Source: Myxococcus eversor (GTDB lineage Bacteria > Myxococcota > Myxococcia > Myxococcales > Myxococcaceae). From it: a stretch of 64,000 nt of DNA. The DNA is taken from positions 1-64,000 of the forward strand of contig NZ_JAAIXY010000002.1 in assembly GCF_010894455.1 (NCBI RefSeq), given 5' to 3'. The notes under the pieces were generated by a model. The model was not told where the DNA came from. It did not search any database and saw only the letters and a program-made list of their open reading frames with translations. A program made the translations under genes and the position numbers. Position 1 is the stretch's first letter. Every line of letters starts with the position of its first letter. Positions 40,585 through 49,044 of the stretch are shown here, one piece after another.

Positions 40585-41685
40585 TCAGGCCGCGCGATGC
40601 GCGAGCCGGGCGATGAGGGCGTCCATCAAGTCCCTCACGCCGTTGGGGTTGGGCAACGACTGGAGGGTGCGACGAGCGGCGCGAGAGGCGCGCTCCACCA
40701 TCCGCTCGCACGCGGCTCGGCCGCCATGCGCCTCCACCAGCGCCCGGGCACGCACCAGGGCCGCCGCATCCTTCTGACATTCCGGCAGCGCCCAGAGCGC
40801 CTCCAGCTCCTCGCGTCCCTCGGGCGAGGCGCGCGCATACGCCGCGAGCAGGGGGAAGGTGCGCTTGCCTTGCGTGAAGTCGCTGGCCGACGACTTGCCC
40901 GCGACGGTGGAGTCGCCGAAGAGGCCGATGAGGTCATCGCGGAGCTGGTAGGCGAGCCCCACCTGACGGCCCACGCGCTCCAGCCCCTCCAGCAGCGCGG
41001 GGCTCGCGCCGCCCAGCATGGCGCCACAGACGAGCGGCGCGCAGAAGCCGTAGCGCGCCGTCTTGAGGTAGGCCACGCGCATCACCTGGAACAGCGACAC
41101 CTCCGACAGCGGCGCGCGCTCCAGAGACAAATCCAGATACTGCCCCGCCGCCGTGTGCCGGCACACCGCCAGGTAGTAGCGGACGACTTTCGCCACGCCC
41201 GGCAGGTCCGACTCCAGCATCGCCTCCAGGGCGCGCGCGAAGAGGTGGTCTCCCACCACCACCGCCAGGTCCTCGCCCATCCGCCCGGGCGCCAGCAGGT
41301 GGTGCAGCGCCGCGCTCCCACGTCGCAGCACCGCGCGGTCCGCCACGTCGTCATGAATCAGGAGGAAGGTGTGGAGCAGCTCCAACCCCGCGGCGAAGCG
41401 CCACAGCTCCGAGGGCACCACCGGTGTGCCCTTCGCGAGACAGTGCCCCGCCATCACCAGCGCCGGACGCACCCGCTTCGCGGGCCGCAGCGCGTACAGC
41501 CGCGCCTCCTCCAACGCCCGCGTCCACCGCGCGTCCAGGCCCGCCTCGTCCGGAAGCTCGAACAGCTCCGCCAGCGACGCCTCCACCTTCGCGTGCACCA
41601 GCATCCGCCACGCCTGCTCCAAAGGGAGTTCGCCCGGCTGCGCGGCAGAACGCGGGAGTGCCATGGGTTGATCCTCGGGGTTCAT
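40585..41685 (-). CDS. crtE: Geranylgeranyl diphosphate synthase
   Basis: A 366-residue polyprenyl synthase. The first Asp-rich motif is LLIHDDVADRAVLRRG and the second YQLRDDLIGLFGD, with GKRTFPLLAAY following as in the family. First gene of the carotenoid operon. Two starts are possible: ATG 41685 (GGAGG 11 nt upstream) or ATG 41664 (GAGG 8 nt upstream). The predicted transcript start near 41696 would cut off the first ribosome site and so favours 41664. Confidence 0.92.
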   Translation of the reverse strand: MNPEDQPMALPRSAAQPGELPLEQAWRMLVHAKVEASLAELFELPDEAGLDARWTRALEEARLYALRPAKRVRPALVMAGHCLAKGTPVVPSELWRFAAGLELLHTFLLIHDDVADRAVLRRGSAALHHLLAPGRMGEDLAVVVGDHLFARALEAMLESDLPGVAKVVRYYLAVCRHTAAGQYLDLSLERAPLSEVSLFQVMRVAYLKTARYGFCAPLVCGAMLGGASPALLEGLERVGRQVGLAYQLRDDLIGLFGDSTVAGKSSASDFTQGKRTFPLLAAYARASPEGREELEALWALPECQKDAAALVRARALVEAHGGRAACERMVERASRAARRTLQSLPNPNGVRDLMDALIARLAHRAA

Positions 41686-41702
41686 GAGGGTCCTGCCCTC
41701 CA

Positions 41703-41732
41703 GACGTAGCGTTTGCGTCGAGGGCTTGTCAA
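41703..41732 (-). promoter_or_regulatory. Predicted promoter of the carotenoid operon
   Basis: Read leftward: a perfect -35 TTGACA (41732-41727), a 17-18 bp spacer, and a weak -10 (CTACGT or TACGTC, 41709-41703). The M. xanthus counterpart (P_B) is sigma-A dependent and repressed by CarA/CarH. The -35 is itself one of the 11-bp operator repeats, so repressor binding would exclude RNA polymerase. Confidence 0.65.
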
Positions 41733-41765
41733 GGCTATGTACAGGGTTTGTAAGAACCTTGTCCA
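41727..41765. promoter_or_regulatory. CarA/CarH operator: four repeats at 11-bp spacing
   Basis: On the + strand the hexamers TGTCAA (41727), TGTACA (41738), TGTAAG (41749) and TGTCCA (41760) start exactly 11 bp apart. Known CarH DNA-binding domains contact successive 11-bp direct repeats, and the M. xanthus CarA operator also overlaps the -35. The array lies between crtE and the divergent YtfJ-like gene, 15 bp before the latter's ATG, so both may be controlled. Confidence 0.72.
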
Positions 41766-41779
41766 CCGGGGGTCACCTC

Positions 41780-42352
41780 ATGAAGTTGTGGATCACAAGC
41801 ACGCTGACGGCGGCCCTGCTGACCCAGGGTGCGCTGGCTTCCAGCCCAGCAGACGGCCCGCACGATGCGACGTTACGGAGTTCCAGCGGAGATGAGATTC
41901 GCCTCTCGAAATGGCGTGGAAAACCGGTAATTCTCTTTTATGAGGACAAGGACTCCACGACGCTCAACGCGGAGCTGAAGGAGGAGCTGTTCGCGCGTGG
42001 CAAGGAGCGGAACCTCTTGGGCTCCGCCTGGGTGGTGGCGGTGGCCAACCTGCGGAAGTTCGACTTCTTTCCCGCTCGGCAGATTGCCCTCTCCTATGTG
42101 CGGGATGAGGAGAAGAAGGTGGGCGTGCCCATCCTGGTGGATTTGGACGGGACGATGGGCTCGGCGCCGTGGGGCCTGCCGATGAAGACCTCCAACGTGC
42201 TGCTGCTGGATGCCCAGGGCGCGGTGGTCTACCGGTATTCCGGGAAGATGAAACCGGAGGAGCAGGTGGCGTTCTTCTCGGCCCTGAGCACGCTGGTGGG
42301 GGTGGACCTCAACACGCCGGCGGCGCCCAAGGCCCCGGAGGCCGCGCCGTGA
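41780..42352 (+). CDS. YtfJ-family exported protein
   Basis: A 190-residue protein with a Sec signal (MKLWITSTLTAALLTQGALA) and a thioredoxin-like fold of the YtfJ type: LSKWRGKPVILFYEDKDSTTLNAELKEEL, WVVAVANLRKFDFFPARQIA, GVPILVDLDGTMG and NVLLLDAQGAVVYRYSG. The CXXC redox motif is absent, so it is not a classical thioredoxin. It is divergent from crtE with the CarA/CarH operator between, so it may respond to light. Its end overlaps the next gene as GTGA. Confidence 0.8.
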   Translation: MKLWITSTLTAALLTQGALASSPADGPHDATLRSSSGDEIRLSKWRGKPVILFYEDKDSTTLNAELKEELFARGKERNLLGSAWVVAVANLRKFDFFPARQIALSYVRDEEKKVGVPILVDLDGTMGSAPWGLPMKTSNVLLLDAQGAVVYRYSGKMKPEEQVAFFSALSTLVGVDLNTPAAPKAPEAAP

Positions 42353-43254
42353 AGGTGGCCATCACCGGCGCCACGGGGTTTCTGGGCCCAGGAATTGTCC
42401 AGGGTTTGTTGAGCCAGGGACACACCGTGCATGTGCTGACGCGGGACGTGCCTCGGGCGCTGGAGAAGCTGCCGCCGGGGGTGACGGGTGCGCCCTTCCA
42501 TGGACGGGCGGCGGTCGCCCCGGAGGTGCTGGGGGGCGCGGACGCCGTCATTCATCTCGCGGGTGAACCGGTGGCGCAGCGGTGGACGAAGGACGCGAAG
42601 CAGCGCATCCACGACAGTCGGGTGCTGGGCACGCGGATGTTGGTGGAGGCGATGAAGGCGGCGGGGACGGTGAAGCGCTTCGTGTCCACGTCGGCCATCG
42701 GCTACTACGGCGGCGCGCGCGAGGCGGAGGCGCTCACGGAAGAGAGCCCGCCGGGGGACGACTTCCTGGCGCGGGTGTGCGTGGACTGGGAGGCGGAGGC
42801 GGGGAACGCGCGCGGCGCGGGCATCAGCACCGCGGTGGTGCGCATGGGCGTGGTGCTGCATCCGGACGGCGGCGCGCTCCACAAGATGTTGCCGCCCTTC
42901 CGCATGGGCGCGGGAGGCGCGGTGGGCAGCGGCCGGCAGTACGTGAGCTGGATTCACCGCGAGGATGCCCAGGCGATGGTGCGCTTCGTGCTCCAGGACG
43001 CGACGGTGGAGGGCCCGGTGAACGCGACGGCCCCGGAGCCGGTGACGAACGCGACACTTGCCCATGCGCTCGGCCATGCGTTGGGCCGGCCGTCGGTCAT
43101 GCACATCCCCGCGTTCATGGTGAAGGCGGCCATGGGGGAGATGGCGAAGGTCGTCCTGGAGGGTCAGCGCGTGCTGCCCGCGCGTGCCCGGCAGACAGGC
43201 TTCGCCTTCCGCTTTCCCGAACTGGAGGGAGCGCTGAGGAATCTACTGACATAG
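42349..43254 (+). CDS. TIGR01777-family NAD(P)-binding epimerase
   Basis: A 301-residue extended-SDR protein of the TIGR01777 (SDR39U1/YfcH-like) family. GATGFLGPGIVQGL is the nucleotide site; AVIHLAGEPVAQRWT, FVSTSAIGYYG, SGRQYVSWIHRED and a C-terminal VLEGQRVLPARARQTGFAFRFP-type segment are diagnostic. Substrate unknown. It starts with GTG at 42349, overlapping the YtfJ-like stop, so the two are co-translated. Confidence 0.88.
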   Translation: MKVAITGATGFLGPGIVQGLLSQGHTVHVLTRDVPRALEKLPPGVTGAPFHGRAAVAPEVLGGADAVIHLAGEPVAQRWTKDAKQRIHDSRVLGTRMLVEAMKAAGTVKRFVSTSAIGYYGGAREAEALTEESPPGDDFLARVCVDWEAEAGNARGAGISTAVVRMGVVLHPDGGALHKMLPPFRMGAGGAVGSGRQYVSWIHREDAQAMVRFVLQDATVEGPVNATAPEPVTNATLAHALGHALGRPSVMHIPAFMVKAAMGEMAKVVLEGQRVLPARARQTGFAFRFPELEGALRNLLT

Positions 43255-43264
43255 GTTGACGCGC

Positions 43265-44329
43265 ATGGAAGCCAGGGAGCTGGAAGCGCGAGCGCGAGCC
43301 GAGGGCACGCCCGTCATCATCGGAGACACGGCCACCTTCGTGTGGCGGGGGCGGGGGCCTGTCTTCGTGCAGGGTGACTTCCAGGACTGGAGGGGCGAGC
43401 CGCTTCCCCTGGAGCGCGTGGCGCCGGGCTTGTGGACTCGCTCGCTGGCGCTGCCCCGCGACGCGTACGTCGAATACGCCCTCTTCGATTCCCACGGGCA
43501 GCGGCTGAAGGACGACTTCAACGTCCGCGTCTCCGACAACGGCTTCGGCGACGTCAACCACGCCTTCTACATGCCCGACGGTGGGCCCTCGCTGCCCCTG
43601 CGCCGTCCCCGAGGCGTGCCGCGCGGCCACGTCACCCGCCACCGCGTGGACATGTCCGACGTGGGCCTGGACGGCCAGCGCACCGTGCACCTGTACGCCC
43701 CGCCGACGCGTGGGCCGGTGCCGCTGCTCGTCGTGCTCGATGGCGATGACTACCTGCGCCGCGTGCGCCTGCCGGAGCTGGTGGACACGCTGGTCGCCGA
43801 TGGCCGCATGCGGCCCGTGGCCCTCGCGCTCGTCTCCAACGGCGGCGTGACGCGCGGCGTGGAGTACGCGTGCAGCGAGTACACCGTGGCCCTCCTCCTC
43901 TGGAAGGTGCTGCCCCTGGCCCGGGAGCACCTGTCGTTGGTGGACGAACGACACAACCCGGGCGTGCACGGGGTGTTGGGCTCGTCGTTGGGCGGGTTGA
44001 TGTCGCTCTTCATCGGGCTGCGCGCGCCGGAGATTTTTGGACGGGTGCTGTCGCAGTCGGGGGCGTTCGTCGTGGAAAACCACGAGTTCGTCGTGTTCGA
44101 CCTGGCGCGGCACCTGCCTCGTCGCCCGCTGGACGTGTGGATGAGCTGTGGCCGCTTCGAGGTGTTGCTGGAGGGCAACCAGCGGCTCGTCCCCTTGCTG
44201 AAGGGCACCGGGCACCGCGTCGAGTACCGGGAGTACAGCGGAGGGCACAATTACCCGGCCTGGCGGGATGACGTGGTGCGTGGGCTGGAGGCGCTGTTCG
44301 CTCCACAGCCCGTGGCCAAGCGCCGGTAG
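43265..44329 (+). CDS. Esterase with N-terminal E-set domain (Fes/IroE-like)
   Basis: A 354-residue protein. Residues 15-95 are an E-set/CBM48-like beta-sandwich (VFVQGDFQDWRG, GLWTRSLALPRDAYVEYALF) and the rest is an esterase-D/enterochelin-esterase-like alpha/beta hydrolase: LLVVLDGDDYLRR, the nucleophile in GVHGVLGSSLGGLMSLF and the closing H of EYSGGHNYPAW. Cytoplasmic, with no signal peptide. The natural substrate is unknown. The ATG at 43265 is used; a TTG nine bases earlier is possible. A second gene of the same architecture, but exported, lies at 61059-62483. Confidence 0.85.
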   Translation: MEARELEARARAEGTPVIIGDTATFVWRGRGPVFVQGDFQDWRGEPLPLERVAPGLWTRSLALPRDAYVEYALFDSHGQRLKDDFNVRVSDNGFGDVNHAFYMPDGGPSLPLRRPRGVPRGHVTRHRVDMSDVGLDGQRTVHLYAPPTRGPVPLLVVLDGDDYLRRVRLPELVDTLVADGRMRPVALALVSNGGVTRGVEYACSEYTVALLLWKVLPLAREHLSLVDERHNPGVHGVLGSSLGGLMSLFIGLRAPEIFGRVLSQSGAFVVENHEFVVFDLARHLPRRPLDVWMSCGRFEVLLEGNQRLVPLLKGTGHRVEYREYSGGHNYPAWRDDVVRGLEALFAPQPVAKRR

Positions 44330-44495
44330 TTGCTGCATTTCTCAAGTGTCTTCTGGTGGTCATCAGCGCGGCATGGGTCCGTGTGCCACCTCACCTTCGT
44401 GCTGGACGCAACTGGCGCCCGGGGCGTCCGATAACTTCCTTGAGACTTCCCGGAGCCATGCCCGCACCGGCTCGCAGTCTTCCTGGAGCGCACTC

Positions 44496-45101
44496 ATGTC
44501 GCGCATTGATGGTGGCAACCGTTCGTCCCCGCCGAAGAGCTCCGTCTCGGAGCGCTCCAGCACGGAGCGGCCGGACTCCGCCTCCAAGAACGTGCAGCAG
44601 AGCCCCGGAAAGAAGGAAGTCCAGGCACACCGCGCGGTGAGTCCGTTCCAGGGCCGCAGCGACTTCGAGCCGGAGCGTCGGCCGACGCCGCGCGCCACGC
44701 CCGCAATCAACCCCGCGCTGGCGCCCGCTGCCAATGAGGCCTCGGCCATCGCTGGCGCGGACGCGGAGCTGGAGTTGCTTTCGGAGTTCCCCGACGCCGA
44801 CGCCCAGGGTGGGATGGCCTCCGCGATGCTGCATGCGCACGCGGACGAGCCCGCCTCGCAGGCGCGCATCGTGGAGCGGCTGAAGCAGGATGGCCGGCTG
44901 GAGTCGCTGTTCGGCGAGGTGTTCCGAGAGGGCAACCCCTACGTGGAGCAGCCGCACCGCACCGCCGTCGTCCGCGCGCTCGACACCGCGCTGGCGCGAG
45001 GCACCGTGACGAGCGACGACCTGCGCACCTTCACCCGGGGCGCCTACGCCCAGGAGTGGCAGCAGATCGGCTCGGAGCTGGCCACGCCGGACGCGAAGTA
45101 G
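44496..45101 (+). CDS. Hypothetical protein, disordered N-terminus
   Basis: A 201-residue protein I cannot assign. The first 90 residues are Ser/Pro/Arg-rich and likely disordered; residues 95-200 are helical (ADAELELLSEFPDADAQGGMASAML, QARIVERLKQDGRLESLFGEV, RTAVVRALDTALARGTVTSDDL). No signal or membrane segment. The ATG at 44496 follows TGGAGC. The 166 bp upstream hold nothing I recognise. Confidence 0.6.
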   Translation: MSRIDGGNRSSPPKSSVSERSSTERPDSASKNVQQSPGKKEVQAHRAVSPFQGRSDFEPERRPTPRATPAINPALAPAANEASAIAGADAELELLSEFPDADAQGGMASAMLHAHADEPASQARIVERLKQDGRLESLFGEVFREGNPYVEQPHRTAVVRALDTALARGTVTSDDLRTFTRGAYAQEWQQIGSELATPDAK

Positions 45102-45122
45102 CGGTTCCCTCCGCTGAGTGAG

Positions 45123-45755
45123 TCAGGAGCCGAGCCGCCCGATGAGGGCGCCGCGAACGGCCTGGGCGACGGCGCGTGAGTCAGTGGTGAGTTCCTCGGG
45201 CAGCCAGTAGTAGAGCAGCCGGCCACCGGTCTCCACCTGTGCACGGAGGAAGCGCATGCCCTGGGCTTCCGCGCGCTCGGGGCTTCGGGGGAGGCACTGC
45301 TTGCACAGACAGGGCAGCGCGGAGTGCTCCTGGTGCGCGGTGAAGTTGATGGGTCCGCCGCCCGCGCTTCCGAGCAGGAGCTCCGAGTCCGCCAAGGTGA
45401 GGACGCGAGGCGTCTGGAGGGACATGCCCAGCGCGCCCTTCGCGGCCTGGATGCCCTTGCCGGACTCGAAGCGCAGCTTGGAGATGGCGGAGGTGACGTC
45501 GGTGATGGGGACGCGGTTCTTGCGGCCAATCCACCCCTCGTCATCGGAGGACAGGCCTTCGAGCACGGCGACGAGCCAGAGAGCTTCGTCGGGGGGACGC
45601 ACGGTGACGAGGAAGAGGCGTCCGCCGTCCTCGAGTGGAGTGAGGTGCTTGCTCTGGCTGCGGTAGCGGTCCGTCGGCAACACCTGGCCGGGAGAGAGGC
45701 CAGCGGCCTCCTTCTCGAAAATCGCCTTGCTGATGATGGCCAGCATGTCGGGCAT
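45123..45755 (-). CDS. Conserved hypothetical protein
   Basis: A 210-residue cytoplasmic protein without a named family. The N-terminal 120 residues look like a beta-rich domain (GGRLFLVTVRPPDEALWLVAVLEGL, VPITDVTSAISKLRF) and a cysteine cluster CLCKQCL lies near residue 150, suggesting metal binding. It is divergent from the HEAT-AKR gene with only 36 bp between the start codons, so the promoters overlap; a link to the adjoining RT cassette is possible but unproven. Confidence 0.65.
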   Translation of the reverse strand: MPDMLAIISKAIFEKEAAGLSPGQVLPTDRYRSQSKHLTPLEDGGRLFLVTVRPPDEALWLVAVLEGLSSDDEGWIGRKNRVPITDVTSAISKLRFESGKGIQAAKGALGMSLQTPRVLTLADSELLLGSAGGGPINFTAHQEHSALPCLCKQCLPRSPERAEAQGMRFLRAQVETGGRLLYYWLPEELTTDSRAVAQAVRGALIGRLGS

Positions 45756-45791
45756 GTCCGCAGTGTAGCAGGGCGCCTAGAGTCTCCGGCG

Positions 45792-48700
45792 ATGCTCGAA
45801 CTGGACCTGGCCACCGTGCGGCTGCTCGACGAGGACGTCACGGTGCGGCGCGAGGCGGCGGGCGCGGTCGACGCCTCGGAGCTGGTGGGACGCTACGCGC
45901 TGAGGCAGGCGCTGCTCACGGATGAGGACGCGGAGGTGCGCGCAATCTCCGCGCGGCGACTCGGTGATGCGAGGGATGCGCGCTTTGCGTCCGCGCTGAT
46001 TGAAGCGCTCGATGATGCCATGCCGATGGTGCGGGATAGAGCGTGGCGCGCGCTGGCTCGGTTGGGTGTGGAGGCGCTGTTGCCTCATGCGGAGCGGGCG
46101 GTGCGGCGGGAGTCCGTGTGGTGGGTGCGCAGGGCGATGGTGCGTGCGGCGGCCTCCGTCGCGGGCTCGGGTGCGGTGGGGGTATTGCTCGCGGCGCTGG
46201 AGGACCCGTTCTGGCGCGTGCGCCATGCGGCGGTGCAGGCCCTCGCGTGGCTGGGGGCGGGGAACGAGGGACTGAGGGAGCAGGTGCGGAGGGCGGCGGA
46301 GGCGAGGGAGCAGGGACCGCTGCGTTCGGCGGTGGCGTGGCTGGAAGGTGAGTGGCGTGCCGTGGCTTCGGGTGACGTGGGGCCGCGTCCGTTTGATGCG
46401 GAGGGCAGTGCGATGGCTGCCCCCCGGGCAGAGGGCTCACGCGTCGACGATGTGGAAGCGGGACTCGCGAGTGAGGACCCCGCGGTCACCACCGCGCGAC
46501 TGGAGGCACGACCCGCCGAGTCCCTCTCCGCGCGGGAGCTGGTGGAGTGGCTGGGAGATCCACACGAGCCCCTTCGTGCCCTCGCGCGTCGGCGGCTCCG
46601 TGAACGCAAGGACGCGGAAGCACCGCGCCTCGCCATGCACTGGCTGGACGAGCCGCGCGTGCCGCATGCCCAGGACGAAGCACGCGCGTTGCTGGAGCGC
46701 CTCAACGTGGATGAGGTCGACCTCGCGACCCGCATCCTCGCGGCGCCACCCCGGCCGGGCTCACTGGCCTGGGCCACACGTGTCGCGGTGAAGCAGGGAC
46801 ACGAGGCACTCCTGGCCAGTGCGCGCGCGTTGGCGCAACACCTCGAGGCCGACATCCGCCGAGCGGTGATCTCCGCGCTCGTGTTCGACCCGGACAGTCG
46901 CGGCCTCGTGCTGAAGGCACTCGATGACGAAGACGCTTCCGTGCGCGCCGAGGTCATCGGAGCCTGGGAGCGCAGGCCTCGCTCGGCATCGGCCGTCGAG
47001 GACTTCGCCACGGCGCTGGTGGCCTTCGCTCCACGAGCCACCTCGCCGCGAGAGCGCCGGGCCGTCGCCACCGCCGCAGCGTACATGGAAGCCTCCGAGC
47101 CCCTCCTCCGTGCATCTCAAGATGAGGACCCCTCCGTGCGCGCGGTGGCGCTGCAAGCCCTCGCGTCACTGGACTGGCTCACGCAGACCGAACGAGAGCA
47201 CGCTGAGTCCCACGAGGACCCGTGGCTGAGAGCCGCCGTGCTGGACGTCGACAGCGCTGCCCGGGTCTGCCTCGATGACTCCGACCCGAGCGTGCGTCGC
47301 ATGGCGTTGCAGCTCGCCCTCTCACACGGCCGCGCGCTCGCATCCGGCGACCCGACCTACCAGTCCACGCTCGCGCTCGGCTGCGCCCTCTCCCCCGACC
47401 CGTGGATACGAGCCCGCGCCGCCGAGCAACTCCGACCCCAGAACGGTGACGCGGAGCTGCGCGCCCTGCTGCGCCTGTCACGTGACACCGAGCTGATGGT
47501 CCGCAATGCGGCGGCCTCCCCACTGGAGGCCTGCGACACGCTCGATGAACGACTGGAGGCGCTGCTGGGCCCGCCGGCCAACTCTCGACTGGACGTTCCG
47601 CCACTTCCCGACATTCACAACAAGTTGCCCACACCAGAGGCCTCGCCGCTGGAGTCCGGCGACACACGGCAGGAGCCACCACCACGCCAGCCCACCCCCG
47701 GGCACGACACCGACTTGCGCATCGCCGCATGGACGTGGCGCCTGCGCCGAGCCGATGACACCGCCTTCGCCCTGCTCCGCGACTCCCTGCGCGCCCACAC
47801 CGAGCCCGCCCGCGTCGTCACGCACCTGCAAGCGCTGACACTCACCTTCCCCGATGCGCTCTTCACCGCCGAGCCCGAGCTCGCGCGCCTCCGCCCCACC
47901 TCCGCTCCACGACAGCGCACCACCCCATCACCTCGCCCACCGCCTCCACCGCGAGCCTCGTCACGTCCCCTGGGGCGCACTGGACTGAATGTCTCGCCCC
48001 TCGTCCTCTCCGGCGCGCACCTCACCTCGCGCGAGCCCTTCTTCGAGGCGCACGAAGCCGGCATCGACACCTTCTTCTGGGAGCCCCGTTACGCCGCGTT
48101 GACGCAGTTCCTTCGCAGCGGGCGCGGCCCTCGCGAGCGCTCCGTCATCGTGGCGGGCACGTACCACTCGGGCCCTGCCGCCATTCGTCGCGACGTGGAG
48201 TCCGCGCTGCGCCGACTGCGCACCTCGTGGCTCGACGTCTTCCTGCTCTTCTGGGTCCGCGCCCCCGAGCGCCTCTCCGACGAGGACTACGCCGCCCTGG
48301 AGCGCCTGCGCACCGAAGGCAAGCTGCGCGCCTTTGGCTTCTCCACGCACCTGCGAGACCTCGCTCGCGACGCGCTCACCCGGCACCCATGGCCCGTCGT
48401 GATGACACGGCACAGCGCCGCGCACCCGGGTGCCGAGTCCGCCTTCTTCCCCGAGGCCCAGCGCCAGGGCACTGGCGTGCTCACCTTCACCACCACCTGC
48501 TACGGCCGCCTGCTGCGCCCCATCCCCGGCGTGGCCCAGGACACGCCCCTCCCCTCCGCGGTGGACTGCTACCGCTACTCCCTCTCGCAGCCCGGCGTCA
48601 GCGCGAGCCTCACCGCGCCCCGCAACCGCCGCGAGCTGCTGCACAACCTCGAAGTGCTGTCCCGCCCGTGGATGGAGCCAGAGGCCCTGTCCGTCATGCG

Positions 48701-48842
48701 CGCCCACGGCGAGCACGTGCGCGCCCAGGGACGACAGCTCGACACCCTGGTGCGTCGGGCGCCGGGAGGAAGTCGGGAAGCGCTGCTCGCCCTCCTGGAA
48801 GAAGACGGGCCCCTGGAGCTCGGCGACCTTCCTTCATCGTGA
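45792..48842 (+). CDS. HEAT-repeat protein fused to a degenerate aldo/keto-reductase domain
   Basis: A 1016-residue protein. Residues 1 to about 700 are HEAT-like helical repeats (for example LTDEDAEVRAISARRLGDA, LEDPFWRVRHAAVQALAWLG, LDDEDASVRAEVIGAWERR, LDDSDPSVRRMALQLAL). From about 723 an aldo/keto-reductase domain begins (RPLGRTGLNVSPLVLSG). Against the AKR tetrad the Asp site reads F in TFFWEPRYA (Tyr retained), the Lys site reads T in VAGTYHSG, and the His site reads F in VFLLFW, so it is probably non-catalytic. The ATG at 45792 is the first in frame after the divergent gene. The reverse transcriptase follows 202 bp later on the same strand. Confidence 0.85.
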   Translation: MLELDLATVRLLDEDVTVRREAAGAVDASELVGRYALRQALLTDEDAEVRAISARRLGDARDARFASALIEALDDAMPMVRDRAWRALARLGVEALLPHAERAVRRESVWWVRRAMVRAAASVAGSGAVGVLLAALEDPFWRVRHAAVQALAWLGAGNEGLREQVRRAAEAREQGPLRSAVAWLEGEWRAVASGDVGPRPFDAEGSAMAAPRAEGSRVDDVEAGLASEDPAVTTARLEARPAESLSARELVEWLGDPHEPLRALARRRLRERKDAEAPRLAMHWLDEPRVPHAQDEARALLERLNVDEVDLATRILAAPPRPGSLAWATRVAVKQGHEALLASARALAQHLEADIRRAVISALVFDPDSRGLVLKALDDEDASVRAEVIGAWERRPRSASAVEDFATALVAFAPRATSPRERRAVATAAAYMEASEPLLRASQDEDPSVRAVALQALASLDWLTQTEREHAESHEDPWLRAAVLDVDSAARVCLDDSDPSVRRMALQLALSHGRALASGDPTYQSTLALGCALSPDPWIRARAAEQLRPQNGDAELRALLRLSRDTELMVRNAAASPLEACDTLDERLEALLGPPANSRLDVPPLPDIHNKLPTPEASPLESGDTRQEPPPRQPTPGHDTDLRIAAWTWRLRRADDTAFALLRDSLRAHTEPARVVTHLQALTLTFPDALFTAEPELARLRPTSAPRQRTTPSPRPPPPPRASSRPLGRTGLNVSPLVLSGAHLTSREPFFEAHEAGIDTFFWEPRYAALTQFLRSGRGPRERSVIVAGTYHSGPAAIRRDVESALRRLRTSWLDVFLLFWVRAPERLSDEDYAALERLRTEGKLRAFGFSTHLRDLARDALTRHPWPVVMTRHSAAHPGAESAFFPEAQRQGTGVLTFTTTCYGRLLRPIPGVAQDTPLPSAVDCYRYSLSQPGVSASLTAPRNRRELLHNLEVLSRPWMEPEALSVMRAHGEHVRAQGRQLDTLVRRAPGGSREALLALLEEDGPLELGDLPSS

Positions 48843-49044
48843 AGGATGTGGTGAGCTTCGGCCCGCTCCTGGGGCCGCGTGCAGCCAGCCTTTCGTCCGC
48901 GATGTCACGTCGCGGCTGCCGATGACACCCATTGAAGGACGACGCGGTACGAGGTCCGCCTGGCGGGCTTCCCCGACCTCGTCCGCCTCTGCCGTGCAGG
49001 TGGCGGCGTCCCCAGGAGCACGCGGTTCCGCCTGGAGCGCCTGA
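48830..49044 (+). ncRNA. Hairpin-rich spacer, candidate retron msr-msd RNA
   Basis: The spacer before the RT gene is unusually rich in inverted repeats: TCCTTCA/TGAAGGA (48830-48846, loop TCG), CGGCCC/GGGCCG (48859-48877) right after an AGC at 48854, GCAGCC/GGCTGC (48881-48919) enclosing GCGA/TCGC, and ACGAGGTC/GACCTCGT extended by GCGG/CCGC (48944-48986). Retron RNAs are encoded just upstream of the RT, contain a branching G often within AGC, and fold into such hairpins. I did not find the long a1/a2 flanking repeat expected of a retron, so this remains a candidate. Confidence 0.35.

Noticed and set aside
45101-45117. Terminator between genes 44496 and 45123
   Set aside because: AGCGG/CCGCT gives only a 5-bp stem, too weak to call.
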